A stretch of DNA of 64,000 bases from JAJRQY01 sp965224435 (lineage in GTDB: Bacteria > Actinomycetota > Acidimicrobiia > Acidimicrobiales > SZUA-35): assembly GCA_965224435.1 (NCBI GenBank), contig OZ245048.1, forward strand, positions 930,001 through 994,000, written 5' to 3'. How positions within the stretch are numbered: the first letter of the stretch is position 1; each line of letters starts with the position of its first letter. The position numbers were made by a program, and so were the translations under genes. This document shows positions 44,046-52,943 of the stretch, piece after piece. The notes beneath the pieces were generated by a model. It saw only the letters and a program-made list of their open reading frames with translations, did not search any database and was not told the DNA's origin.

Positions 44046-44324
44046 GTGAGTAAACCAGCTGCCAATCTTCCTCCCAAGAGCGAGACCATTAAGAAGTTCG
44101 CCAAAAGCGAGAACGACACCGGTTCCACCGAGGTCCAGATCGCCCTGCTTACTGACCGCATCGAGCACCTCACCACCCACCTCAAGGACCACAAGAAGGA
44201 CCACCACAGTCGTCGTGGCCTTCTCATGCTTGTTGGTCGCCGCCGCCGCTTCCTTGATTACCTCAAGGACATCGACATCGAGCGCTACCGCACCGTCATC
44301 GCCGATCTTGGTCTGCGTCGCTAG
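44046..44324 (+). CDS. rpsO: 30S ribosomal protein S15
   Basis: Primary 16S rRNA-binding protein. The GTG at 44046 gives 92 residues, SKPAANLPPKSETIKKFAKS at the start, then the S15 signature region (TDRIEHLTTHLKDHKKDHHS, RRGLLMLVGRRRRFLDYL). The 190-base gap before it holds a small hairpin (GTGGC-CGG-GCCAC, 43993-44005), perhaps part of an autoregulatory leader. A terminator follows. Confidence 0.95.
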   Translation: MSKPAANLPPKSETIKKFAKSENDTGSTEVQIALLTDRIEHLTTHLKDHKKDHHSRRGLLMLVGRRRRFLDYLKDIDIERYRTVIADLGLRR

Positions 44325-44363
44325 TCATTCATTTTTCGCTGGCCTCCGTCAGCCCGTCTCGTT

Positions 44364-44403
44364 CAGAATGCCGGTCCAGAAGTGGTCCGGCATTCTGCGT
44401 TTT
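44364..44403 (+). terminator. Intrinsic terminator after rpsO
   Basis: CAGAATGCCGG (44364-44374) pairs perfectly with CCGGCATTCTG (44387-44397), followed by CGTTTT. An 11-base-pair stem with a 12-base loop and a short T-run, well placed 40 bases after rpsO. Confidence 0.85.
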
Positions 44404-44460
44404 CGACTCGTCTGATTGAACGAGAAGCTGGTCCCTCCGCGTTGTTCGCGGTCACGGGTA

Positions 44461-44602
44461 GTAGCCTGGTGGCTACGTGCGAAAGGTTCGCACGCTTGAG
44501 GCAGCTCAGCTGCCAGTTTCCGACTCCTCACCGTATTGCTCAACGGCTTGTCCACTAGCAATCTGCTAGCGGGCCGTCTTGATTAGCAGCACTGTTTGCT
44601 AG
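44461..44602 (+). promoter_or_regulatory. Highly structured 5' leader of pnp
   Basis: The 397-base stretch between rpsO and pnp contains no gene. After the rpsO terminator it carries four hairpins: GTAGCC-TGGT-GGCTAC (44461-44476), directly abutted by GTGCGAA-AGG-TTCGCAC (44477-44493), GGCAGC-TCA-GCTGCC (44500-44514), and CTAGCA-ATC-TGCTAG (44555-44569). A second TGCTAG at 44597-44602 could compete for CTAGCA. PNPase commonly controls its own mRNA through leader structure; this may be such a region, though its sequence is unlike any RNA class I know. Confidence 0.5.
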
Positions 44603-44721
44603 GTCGGCCTGGACATCAACCGGGCAGTCTTCGCGTGTGAGTGGCCGCAATCTGGGATCTGGTCTGCCACAAACGCCAGGCGAAGGTCGCTCTGGCAATA
44701 GAAAACCCAAGGAGAGCCTCC

Positions 44722-47220
44722 ATGTCGGAAGCTGTATCCGTTAGCGGATCCGTCACCAATGGTGACGGCCCCGAATTATCCCTCGAGACCGGAAAGCTGG
44801 CCGGACTGGCCAGTGGTTCGGTAGTAGCCCGTATGGGCGACACGACTGTTCTGGTGGCCGCAACTGGCGCCAAGCACGTTCGTGATGGCATTGACTTCTT
44901 CCCACTTACCGTGGATGTCGAAGAGCGGTCTTATGCCGCAGGCAAGATCCCCGGCTCGTTCTTCCGTCGTGAAGGCCGAGCCTCTGATGCTGCCACCCTC
45001 ACTTGTCGTTTGATTGACCGGCCACTGCGCCCGTCCTTCCCTAGCGACTACCGCAACGAAACCCATGTGGTTGTAACCGTACTTTCGGCCGATCAGAAGG
45101 TCCCCCACGACGTTCTGGCCATCAATGGTGCCTCCGCGGCACTCATGGTCTCCAACGTTCCCTTTGATGGCCCAATTGGCGCCGTCCGCCTCAGCTACAC
45201 CACCGATGGCGAATGGCTCCCTCACCCCACCTACCAAGAGGGTGACGAGGGATCCTTCGAGATCGTCGTTGCTGGACGTCAGCTCGACGACGGCTCTGTC
45301 GCTGTGATGATGGTTGAAGCCGGTGGAACTGCCACTGCTTGGAACAACTACGAAAACGGCGCCCCCAAGGTCGACGAAGCCGCTCTGGCTACCGCCTTAG
45401 TAGAGGCCGAGATCTACATCAAGGAATCCATTGCCCTGCAGAACCAGTTGGTAGAAGCCAACGGTGGCCGCAAGGAATTCATGGAATACCCCAACATGGC
45501 CGACTACTCCGATGAGCAGATGGCCGCCGTCACCAAGGCTGGCGAAAAGAAGCTCACCAAGGTCATGTCCATAGCCGACAAGGCCGAACGTGGCGATGCT
45601 GAATCTGCCCTTCGTGATGAAGTGCTCGCTGGCCTGGCCGACACCTTTGCCGATTCCGAGAAGCAGCTCAAGGCTGCATTCCGCTCGCTTTCCAAGACGA
45701 TTGTTCGTCGACGCATCGTCGAAGACGGTGCTCGCATCGACGGCCGTAAGACCGACGAGCTTCGGCCACTTAGTGCCGAGGTTGGCATCCTTCCCCGAGT
45801 TCACGGTTCTGGCTTGTTCCAGCGTGGCGAGACTCAGGTGTTGAATGTCACCACCCTGGGCATGAAGCGCATGGACCAGATGATCGATGGTATTGATACC
45901 ACCGAGCGCAAGAGCTACATGCACCACTACAACTTCCCGCCCTTCTCCACCGGAGAAACCGGGTTCATGCGTGGACCAAAGCGTCGCGAGATTGGTCACG
46001 GCCTGCTGGCCGAGCGTGCCCTTGTGCCCGTCATCCCGAGCCTGGAAGAGTGGCCATACACCCTTCGTCTGGTGTCTGAGGCCCTCAGCTCCAATGGCTC
46101 AACCTCGATGGCCTCGGTCTGTGGTTCGACCCTGTCACTCATGGATGCCGGTGTGCCAATCAAGGCTCCAGTAGCCGGGATTGCCATGGGCTTGGTCTAC
46201 GCCGAAGGCAAGTACACCACCCTGACCGACATCCTTGGTGCCGAAGATGCCTTTGGCGATATGGACTTCAAGGTTGCCGGAACATCAGACTTCATCACGG
46301 CTCTGCAGCTGGACACCAAGATCGACGGTATTCCCACCGACGTTCTTGCCGATGCCCTGAACCAAGCCAAGGACGCTCGCTTGGCTGTCCTGGCCGTCAT
46401 GAACGAAGCCATCTCGGCTCCTCGTGAAGACGTCCGTGAAGGCGCTCCGAAAATCATCAGCTTCGAGATCCCCATTGACAAGATCGGTGAGGTCATCGGA
46501 CCAAAGGGCAAGGTCATCAACGCCATCCAGGCCGAGACCGGTGCCGACATCAGTGTCGACGATGACGGAATGGTTGGCCTTGTCAGCGTTTCCGCCACCG
46601 ACAAGGACGTTGTGGATGAGGCTGAGCGTCAGATTCGCTTGATCCTCGATCCACCGACGGCCGACGTTGGTGCCACCTACCCAGGTCGGGTTGTCAATAT
46701 CACCAAATTCGGTGCCTTCGTCAACATCCTTCCCGGACGTGACGGGCTCCTCCACATCTCCAAGATCGGTCAAGGCAAGCGCATTGACAAGGTCGAGGAT
46801 GTGCTGGAACTCGGGCAACAAATCGACGTCGTCGTCTCCGACATCGACCCCAATGGCAAGGTCTCCCTTTCCATGGCCGGTGACACCTCTGACTCCGGCT
46901 CCAGTGATGGTGGCGGATCCCGAGGCGGTTCAGGAAGCTCCGGCGGCGATCGTGACCGTGGCAGTCGCGACGGTGGCGGTCGTGATCGTGGTGGCCGTGG
47001 CCGCTCTGACCGCAACGACAGCTCCAACGACGACAGCTCCAGCAGCGACAGCGATTCCGATCGCGAATCTGCGAGCATGAGCTTCGATGGCGATGATGCC
47101 GCTGACGGATTCGGCGACCTTGGTCCCGAAGGCGCTCCAGTCCAAAACGACAGCAATCGTGGTGGACGAGGTCGTGGACGAGGCAACGGCGGCGGTCGTG
47201 GCCGCGGTCGTCGCGACTGA
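44722..47220 (+). CDS. pnp: Polyribonucleotide nucleotidyltransferase (PNPase)
   Basis: 3'-5' phosphorolytic exoribonuclease. The ATG at 44722 follows GGAG by a suitable distance and gives 832 residues. Two RNase PH domains (RSYAAGKIPGSFFRREGR; FPPFSTGETGFMRGPKRREIGHG), a KH domain (IGEVIGPKGKVINAI) and an S1 domain (YPGRVVNITKFGAFVNILPGRDGLLHISKI). After the S1 domain a ~110-residue tail rich in Gly, Ser, Asp and Arg (RGGRGRGRGNGGGRGRGRRD) resembles RGG boxes and probably adds RNA binding. The in-frame extension upstream of the ATG lacks similarity. Confidence 0.96.
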   Translation: MSEAVSVSGSVTNGDGPELSLETGKLAGLASGSVVARMGDTTVLVAATGAKHVRDGIDFFPLTVDVEERSYAAGKIPGSFFRREGRASDAATLTCRLIDRPLRPSFPSDYRNETHVVVTVLSADQKVPHDVLAINGASAALMVSNVPFDGPIGAVRLSYTTDGEWLPHPTYQEGDEGSFEIVVAGRQLDDGSVAVMMVEAGGTATAWNNYENGAPKVDEAALATALVEAEIYIKESIALQNQLVEANGGRKEFMEYPNMADYSDEQMAAVTKAGEKKLTKVMSIADKAERGDAESALRDEVLAGLADTFADSEKQLKAAFRSLSKTIVRRRIVEDGARIDGRKTDELRPLSAEVGILPRVHGSGLFQRGETQVLNVTTLGMKRMDQMIDGIDTTERKSYMHHYNFPPFSTGETGFMRGPKRREIGHGLLAERALVPVIPSLEEWPYTLRLVSEALSSNGSTSMASVCGSTLSLMDAGVPIKAPVAGIAMGLVYAEGKYTTLTDILGAEDAFGDMDFKVAGTSDFITALQLDTKIDGIPTDVLADALNQAKDARLAVLAVMNEAISAPREDVREGAPKIISFEIPIDKIGEVIGPKGKVINAIQAETGADISVDDDGMVGLVSVSATDKDVVDEAERQIRLILDPPTADVGATYPGRVVNITKFGAFVNILPGRDGLLHISKIGQGKRIDKVEDVLELGQQIDVVVSDIDPNGKVSLSMAGDTSDSGSSDGGGSRGGSGSSGGDRDRGSRDGGGRDRGGRGRSDRNDSSNDDSSSSDSDSDRESASMSFDGDDAADGFGDLGPEGAPVQNDSNRGGRGRGRGNGGGRGRGRRD

Positions 47221-47266
47221 CGCAACCCAAGGCTGACGTCGAGTTAGCCAGCCAATACATCTGAAT

Positions 47267-47320
47267 CTGGCACCAGCGCAACGAACATCGTTCGAGACGC
47301 TGGTGCCAGAGTCGTTTTTA
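47267..47320 (+). terminator. Intrinsic terminator after pnp
   Basis: CTGGCACCAGCG (47267-47278) pairs perfectly with CGCTGGTGCCAG (47298-47309). The loop contains a smaller AACGAA...TTCG pairing, and AGTCGTTTTTA follows. A strong Rho-independent terminator that separates pnp from dapB. Confidence 0.92.
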
Positions 47321-47336
47321 GTCCCCGTAGAATCAG

Positions 47337-48137
47337 ATGATGGGAACGAACGTGCGAGTAGGGGTATTTGGAGCCGGTGGTCGGATGGGCCAGACGGTTT
47401 GCAAAGCGGTTTGTTCAGACCCAACCTTGGAACTCGTTGCCGCCATTGATCCACGCTACGACGGCATCGACGTTGGCGAAGTGACTGGAGTGGAGGGCTG
47501 TTCGTTCGCTGTCTCGGGCGATCTGAACGCCCTCGCCCAAGCCAGTGTTGATGTGGCTATTGACTTCACTCACATTGATGCCGCCCACAAGAACCTGGCT
47601 TTCTGTGCGGAGAATGGGATCCATGCCGTTGTCGGCACTTCCGGGTTTACTGCAGCGGACGAGGAGGGGCTGCGAGCCCAATTCACCAAGTCCAACTGCG
47701 TGATTGCCGCCAACTTTGCCATCGGTGCTGTGCTCATGATGCGCTTTGCCGAACTGGCGGCACCATTTTTTGAAACAGCCGAGATCCTCGAATTTCATCA
47801 TGACAACAAGATCGATTCTCCCAGTGGGACAGCAGTTGCCACCGCCGAACGCATGGCCCGGGCATCGTCTGAATGGGCGCCAGACCCGACCAAGAAGGAG
47901 ACCATCCCTGGTGCTCGAGGGGCGAAGGGACCCGAAGGCATACCCGTGCACTCGGTACGGATGCGAGGCATGGTGGCCCACCAAGAAATCATCCTCGGGA
48001 CGGCGGGACAGACCCTCACTATTCGGCATGATTCCAACGACCGGTCCTCGTTCATGCCTGGTGTTCTGGTCGCTGCTCAGCGGATCTCTGAGGTGCCTGG
48101 CCTAAGCATCGGGCTTGATGGGATACTTGGCTTGTGA
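47337..48137 (+). CDS. dapB: 4-hydroxy-tetrahydrodipicolinate reductase
   Basis: Second committed step of lysine/diaminopimelate synthesis. The 266 residues begin with the NAD(P)H motif VGVFGAGGRMGQTVCKAV and contain the substrate-binding core EFHHDNKIDSPSGTA, and GTAGQTLTIRHDSNDRSSF near the end. The gene starts about 17 bases after the pnp terminator. Its partner dapA is 12 kb downstream, separated by the accessory block. Confidence 0.95.
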   Translation: MMGTNVRVGVFGAGGRMGQTVCKAVCSDPTLELVAAIDPRYDGIDVGEVTGVEGCSFAVSGDLNALAQASVDVAIDFTHIDAAHKNLAFCAENGIHAVVGTSGFTAADEEGLRAQFTKSNCVIAANFAIGAVLMMRFAELAAPFFETAEILEFHHDNKIDSPSGTAVATAERMARASSEWAPDPTKKETIPGARGAKGPEGIPVHSVRMRGMVAHQEIILGTAGQTLTIRHDSNDRSSFMPGVLVAAQRISEVPGLSIGLDGILGL

Positions 48138-49075
48138 AATCCCGTTCGGTGCAACCAGCAAGTCAGTCTGCACCTGAACCGCGTCGTCACGCACCTCCCG
48201 CTTCTGTCCCCGGTTCGGGCAGGACATCGTCCGCCGACTCACAAACCCAAGAGCAGGCCTCTCTGGTACTGAAACGTGCCCTGGAACTAGCCGACCTTGG
48301 TCCTGACGGAGTTGCGGAACGCGGCAATCAGCTGGACCTACTTGGCTCATCCTCCCTGGTTGAGATTGCAGCCGAGCTCGATATTCCTCTGGACGCCTTG
48401 GCTGGCGCCATCGTTGAATCTCGACTGCGAGTTGATCCAGGCCGTCGCAGCCTCGTCGATCGCCTGATTGGACCGGCAGAAGTCTGGGCCCGTCGCTCAA
48501 CCAAAGAATCCCAAGAGGTCGTACAGGCTCGGCTCGTTGTCTGGCTCGAACGAGGCCACGGGCTCAAGCCACGAGAGCGACACAATGGTGTTCTGGTGGC
48601 CAAACGTCGACGTGACCTGTTTGGCAAGGTCGGCAAGACAGTGCGGGATGTTCAAGGAGTTGGGGGCTTGGCCAAAGCTCAAGAAGTCGAGGCGTTTGTC
48701 GTTGATCTCAGCGTTGCGGCCGACCAGCTAGCAGCAGGCTCCGTCGATGCTGAGTTTGACCAGGGGAACACGAGCCAACCGAGTGGATCCATTGGCCTGT
48801 CGGCCAATGTGGCCGACAAGCGCTCCGGGGCGATTGTGAAGGGTGCCGTGGTTGCCGTTGGTGGCGGGTTTGCTGTGGGTGCGCTCTCAATTGTCTTTGC
48901 CCCCCTCACATTGGTAGTCATTCCGATCGCCGCTGGGGCAGGAGTGGCCACCAGCCGCAAGCTCCACTCAGCAACAGTCCGGGCAATGAGCGATGTGGTC
49001 GAAGAAACAATCGATGGGATTGTTACCCAAACAGAACCGCCGAGGATGCTAGGTGGCCGTCGCCGGCGACGCTAG
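48134..49075 (+). CDS. Hypothetical protein with a C-terminal membrane hairpin
   Basis: A 313-residue protein with GTG start overlapping the dapB stop. The first ~40 residues are Pro/Ser-rich. A central helical region (LVLKRALELADLGPDGVAERG, LVEIAAELDIPLDALAGAI) looks like a repeat of small helical, possibly DNA- or protein-binding units. Near residues 235-275 two close hydrophobic segments (AIVKGAVVAVGGGFAVGA; IVFAPLTLVVIPIAAGAGV) suggest a membrane hairpin, and the end is basic (GGRRRRR). I recognise no family. Confidence 0.7.
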   Translation: MKSRSVQPASQSAPEPRRHAPPASVPGSGRTSSADSQTQEQASLVLKRALELADLGPDGVAERGNQLDLLGSSSLVEIAAELDIPLDALAGAIVESRLRVDPGRRSLVDRLIGPAEVWARRSTKESQEVVQARLVVWLERGHGLKPRERHNGVLVAKRRRDLFGKVGKTVRDVQGVGGLAKAQEVEAFVVDLSVAADQLAAGSVDAEFDQGNTSQPSGSIGLSANVADKRSGAIVKGAVVAVGGGFAVGALSIVFAPLTLVVIPIAAGAGVATSRKLHSATVRAMSDVVEETIDGIVTQTEPPRMLGGRRRRR

Positions 49076-49114
49076 TCCTCTCCAGCTAGCGTCAGGCCGT
49101 CGGCACGCGTTGCC

Positions 49115-49627
49115 CTAGGTAAAGATCACCTGAGCGCCGTCACTCAGTTCGATGAACTCGGTGGCGGTGAGAATCCCGTCCACATGCTCAACGAAATCTT
49201 CCTCGGTGAGGTGCATCATGTCTGCGGACATCTTGCAGGCCCACAACTTGCCACCAGCATCACTAATCAGTTCGATGAACTCACGAACACCTGGGACTTC
49301 GAGGTCCTCCATCTGCTTCTTCATCTTGTGAGTAGCCATGGCCGTCATGCCGGGCATGCCGCCAAGGGCCTGGGGCATGTGTGAGGCCGTATTGCCAAGA
49401 ATGGTGAACTTGAGATGGTCAATGGTGGTGTCATGGATGATGTCCATGCCCCAGAAGGTAAAGAAAATATGAGTCTCGATGCCCTCGCCCAAAGCGGCAT
49501 TGGCCATCACTAGTGCCGGGTACACCATGTCGAGGTTTCCCTTGGAGCAGATGAAACAGATCTTGCGATCGGTTTCTTCGTCGTCGAAGTTGGGAATGAG
49601 TCCTTCATGGAGGTCGGTCATAGTCAT
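49115..49627 (-). CDS. DsrE/DsrF/DrsH-like sulfur-carrier family protein
   Basis: A 170-residue DsrE-like protein, last gene of the minus-strand sulfur operon. The N-terminal part has KICFICSKGNLDMVYPALVM and ETHIFFTFWGMDI. The later segment GKLWACKMSADMMHLTEEDF places a Cys at the position that carries persulfide in DsrE2-type proteins. Met-rich HKMKKQMEDLEVPGV is typical of the DsrE2-like group. It likely passes sulfane sulfur between the quinone oxidoreductase and the TusE-like protein encoded upstream (inference). Confidence 0.88.
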   Translation of the reverse strand: MTMTDLHEGLIPNFDDEETDRKICFICSKGNLDMVYPALVMANAALGEGIETHIFFTFWGMDIIHDTTIDHLKFTILGNTASHMPQALGGMPGMTAMATHKMKKQMEDLEVPGVREFIELISDAGGKLWACKMSADMMHLTEEDFVEHVDGILTATEFIELSDGAQVIFT

Positions 49628-49692
49628 CTCAAATCACTTTCGTTCAGGATTGTTGGAGAACAGTGCGGTTGGATCGGGTTTGATTACAACTG

Positions 49693-50007
49693 CTAGACGC
49701 AGCCGTGGGGTTTCGGCAGGCCAGCGATGTACGCCATCTTCTTGGCCGGCTTCTTGGGAAAGAGTTTGAAGAGTGTTTTTGTCGCCATGCCTCCGGTATT
49801 GGAGACTCGGCGCAGGGTGGCGGTTTCTCCCTGACTGGAGAAGTCAGTACGGAGAAAGCGGATGACTTCCCAGTGTTCTTCGGTCAATTTCAGCCCGATA
49901 TTGGAAGCGAGAGCCGATCCGATGTCTTCGTTCCACTCGTCGTACTCCGTCATGAAACCTTCTTCGTTGACTTCAACAGACGACGAAGCAATGGTGATTG
50001 TGGGCAT
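49693..50007 (-). CDS. TusE/DsrC/DsvC family sulfur relay protein
   Basis: A 104-residue protein of the DsrC/TusE family. ATG 50007 follows GGAAAG by four bases. It has EEGFMTEYDEWNEDIGSALA, LTEEHWEVIRFLR and a C-terminus IAGLPKPHGCV with the conserved penultimate Cys. The second redox Cys of true DsrC, eight to eleven residues earlier, is replaced (KKMAYIAGLP has Tyr there), so it is closer to the single-Cys TusE type. Acts as a persulfide carrier. Encoded between SQR and DsrE-like genes. Confidence 0.9.
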   Translation of the reverse strand: MPTITIASSSVEVNEEGFMTEYDEWNEDIGSALASNIGLKLTEEHWEVIRFLRTDFSSQGETATLRRVSNTGGMATKTLFKLFPKKPAKKMAYIAGLPKPHGCV

Positions 50008-50065
50008 AGCGCTTTCCTTCATTTGGCGGATTGTTGGTTTCTAGGCACGTTGTGCCAGCACTGAC

Positions 50066-51385
50066 CTAGAACGATGGGACAGGAATGTCGGTGTCGGAAT
50101 CCTCGTCAGGCCCCGATTCACTGATGTTGACCCGAAGGTCCAATTCGTCAGCCGGGGTCTTGCCCATCATGGACATGGCCGATGGGATCAGGATGTTTCG
50201 TCCCGGTAGGAGGAGGTTCCAGTAGGCCCACCGGAAGGCGAGCTTGCCCCAATGATTGAGCCGGGTTTCGCCAAGCAGACTCATTGGCCCTGCCTTGGGT
50301 AGGGGGTAGGTTCCGGGTAGCGGCTCGGTGTCGTAGTTGAAATCGATGAGCGAGGCCCTGCCGCCGCCCGTTTCGATGAAGCAGTTGGCGTGGCCATCGA
50401 AGCTGTGAGTCATTGCTTTGCCTGCGATGTGTTGCATGAAGTTTTCGACGAAGACTTCGACGGCGAAATGGGCAACGGACCCGGCCTTGGAGGTGGGAAT
50501 GTTCGAGGCATCACCCAGGGCGAAGATATTGTCATGCTCGTTGGCCAAGAAGTTGTGGCGGTCTACTGGTACGTACCGGAGTTCGTCACCAAGATTTGAC
50601 TCACCGACGAACCTGGCACCCATGTTGATTGGCACGGTGACCAGGAGATCAAAGTCGATCACCCGCTCGTCAAAGGAGACGAGCTTGCCAGAGCCTGAGC
50701 CCGTCGTGTCAATGTGCTCGGTGTAGAAGTCGGGTTCGACCACGATCTCGCGTTCAGAAAGCATGTCGCCGAGGTACTGCGCCGCCACTGGTTTGGTGAA
50801 TGCTCCTGGAAGGGGAGTGACGTAGGTGATGTCGACCCTGTCCCGCATTCCGCGATCAGCAAAGAATGAGTCGGCGAGGAAGGCGAACTCCAGGGGAGCG
50901 ACCGGGCACTTGATTGGCATTTCGGTGATGTGGACAACGAGCTTGCCTCCGTCCCATTCCTTGAGTGTGGCAGCCAAATCCTCGGCCCCATCCATGGTGT
51001 AGAACTCATGCACCAGGCTGGCATCGGAGTCGCCGGTGAGTCGCTCAGTTTCTTCTGGCTCGACGTTGGTGCCGGTGGCAATGATGAGTTGGTCATAGGG
51101 GAGGGTCGTTCCGTCTTCCAACATGACGTTGTTGTTGTCGGTGTCGACCAGCGTGATGGTGCCAGCGAGAGAATTAACCCCCGACGCTAAGAACTTGCTC
51201 CGTGGTTTGGAGATGTCCTTGCGGCTCAGAGTTCCGAAGGGAACAAAGAGCAGCCCTGGTTGATAGATGTGAACGGGGTCGTTGTCAACAACGGTGATCT
51301 GCCACTCATCCGACAGTGCCTTTCGCAGTCGGTTGGCAGCCATCGTTCCGGCAGTGCCGGCCCCGAGGATCAGTAGGCGCTTCAT
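50066..51385 (-). CDS. Sulfide:quinone oxidoreductase-like FAD protein
   Basis: A 439-residue flavoprotein from ATG 51385. FAD-binding motif RLLILGAGTAGTMAANRL, then HIYQPGLLFVPFG, ATGTNVEPEE and DNIFALGDASNIPTSKAGS as in sulfide:quinone oxidoreductases. Cys160 in MPIKCPVAPLEF matches a redox Cys of SQR, and Cys335 lies in HANCFIETGGG; the third Cys of classical SQR is not evident. It probably oxidises sulfide or a persulfide and feeds electrons to quinone at the membrane, handing sulfane sulfur to the TusE- and DsrE-like proteins encoded next to it. Confidence 0.87.
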   Translation of the reverse strand: MKRLLILGAGTAGTMAANRLRKALSDEWQITVVDNDPVHIYQPGLLFVPFGTLSRKDISKPRSKFLASGVNSLAGTITLVDTDNNNVMLEDGTTLPYDQLIIATGTNVEPEETERLTGDSDASLVHEFYTMDGAEDLAATLKEWDGGKLVVHITEMPIKCPVAPLEFAFLADSFFADRGMRDRVDITYVTPLPGAFTKPVAAQYLGDMLSEREIVVEPDFYTEHIDTTGSGSGKLVSFDERVIDFDLLVTVPINMGARFVGESNLGDELRYVPVDRHNFLANEHDNIFALGDASNIPTSKAGSVAHFAVEVFVENFMQHIAGKAMTHSFDGHANCFIETGGGRASLIDFNYDTEPLPGTYPLPKAGPMSLLGETRLNHWGKLAFRWAYWNLLLPGRNILIPSAMSMMGKTPADELDLRVNISESGPDEDSDTDIPVPSF

Positions 51386-51548
51386 GAGCAGTCCGATCAT
51401 TCGATTGAGGCTTCTACCGAAAACGCTACGCCCGCGCCGGCCCTCTCAGTAGGGTCCGAGGCCCCTGCTGTTGATCTTTTGATGCTTTGCCTTGTTGTCT
51501 GATTAGCGGACCAGTTTCATGCCCGGCTAGACCAGGCGGGCCACTGAG

Positions 51549-52940
51549 TCAGTCTGGGCCGACAGAGCTGTCGGGAACCCAACTTCCGTGGAAGCCAATG
51601 GGTATCCGCTGGGGGAATTGGATACGAGCCACGGGTTCGGCGGCCATGTCGGCAGCTTCCAGAATGTGCAGCTCAGATGTGTCGGCATTGCCGTCATAGA
51701 CCAAGGTCATGAGCCAGCCGTCATCCTCGGCTTGTGAGTTTTCCTTTGGGACGAAGATTGGTTCGGCAGCTCCGCGCCCAACGCCGTAGTCGTGAGCGGT
51801 CACGAGACCAGTCTTGAGATCGGTCTTGTAGGTCTTGCCGTGTAGCGCGGGACTATTCATGTCCAATTCAGCGGTATAGCCGAACTGATGCTCTCGCAGC
51901 CCATACATCGGGTTGTGTCGGGGGAACTCGTGGGCCCGATCATCGATCCTGGTTTCATCTACCTTTCGGGCGACCGGGTCCACGACCCAACGGTCAAGGG
52001 TCGGGGCCGAGTCGCGGAACGGTCCGTTGAGGTCGTTGACAAAGACGTTGTCGTAACGACAGACGTCGATGACCACCTTGCCGTCGGGAGTGTCATAGGC
52101 ATTGAGCGGGTGGAAGATGATGCATGGCTGAACCTCGCACCAGATGATGTCACTGGCTTGCCCATCTCGGGGGAGCAGTCCGACCCGACACTCGTGTTCG
52201 GCGTTCCAAGAAAATGGAAGCGTGTAACCATCGACCAACCGATCAAGGTCCACGGTAACGCCGAGGTCAAAGATGACGGCGTAGCGGTCGGTCAGTGACA
52301 TGTCGTGCACCATCGGCATGTCAGGGACCGGTATGTCGATGACCTTGGTGACCTTGGCGTCGGAGCCAACAACGACATACTGGAGGCTGTCGATCAGGTC
52401 GGGCCACGCATAGGTGACGGCGTGCAATTCTTTGGTCTTGGCGTCGTATTTGGGATGAGCAGAGAAGGGGCCAGGAAGGGTTCCGTCAAAATTGTTGCGC
52501 CCGATGGTGTCCAGCTCATAGGTCATCTCGACCGGCACACCTCCCGCTTCAACCATGGCCCATGTCCGTCCAGCAAAGCCAGCAACATTGGTGTTTGGCC
52601 CGAGATCTGAGCGGTCGCCAAAGTCTGGCCCCGCGGGTCGTGGTTCACCCAGTGCATCGGCGACCTGATCGGCCCGGACCCACCGATTTCGGTACCACTC
52701 GGCTTTGCCTCCACCTAGGCGTAGGCCATGCACCATGCCGTCACCAACGAACCAGTGGTGCTTGATTGGATCCACCGTGCCAATGGGGTTGGGGCCGTTG
52801 CGAAGCCAGCGGCCCTCCAGTTCTTTGGGGATCTGGCCAACCACAGGCAAGTCAAAGGCAGTGATTTCTTCGGTGACAGGGGCACATGGGCCCTGGAGGT
52901 AGACGTTTTCTGTGAGGTCTGGGTCGAGAGTCGTCGACAT
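51549..52940 (-). CDS. Carotenoid oxygenase (RPE65/CCD family)
   Basis: A 463-residue retinal-pigment-epithelial-type oxygenase, a seven-bladed propeller with Fe(II) held by four histidines. These are seen in SAHPKYDAK, MVHDMSLTD, IIFHPLNAYD and PIGFHGSW at the expected spacing. The N-terminal part has LEGRWLRNGPNP and HWFVGDGMVHGL. It cleaves carotenoids or related polyenes and stilbenes oxidatively; the substrate is unknown. The gene follows the kinase-like gene by three bases. Whether it is linked to the sulfur genes functionally or only by position is unclear. Confidence 0.93.
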   Translation of the reverse strand: MSTTLDPDLTENVYLQGPCAPVTEEITAFDLPVVGQIPKELEGRWLRNGPNPIGTVDPIKHHWFVGDGMVHGLRLGGGKAEWYRNRWVRADQVADALGEPRPAGPDFGDRSDLGPNTNVAGFAGRTWAMVEAGGVPVEMTYELDTIGRNNFDGTLPGPFSAHPKYDAKTKELHAVTYAWPDLIDSLQYVVVGSDAKVTKVIDIPVPDMPMVHDMSLTDRYAVIFDLGVTVDLDRLVDGYTLPFSWNAEHECRVGLLPRDGQASDIIWCEVQPCIIFHPLNAYDTPDGKVVIDVCRYDNVFVNDLNGPFRDSAPTLDRWVVDPVARKVDETRIDDRAHEFPRHNPMYGLREHQFGYTAELDMNSPALHGKTYKTDLKTGLVTAHDYGVGRGAAEPIFVPKENSQAEDDGWLMTLVYDGNADTSELHILEAADMAAEPVARIQFPQRIPIGFHGSWVPDSSVGPD

Positions 52941-52943
52941 GGT

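Noticed and set aside
45397..45999. Long minus-strand frame (200 codons) inside pnp, and similar ones inside tsf, rpsB, infB and dapA
   Set aside because: Codon-bias shadows of highly expressed genes; no motifs or start signals.
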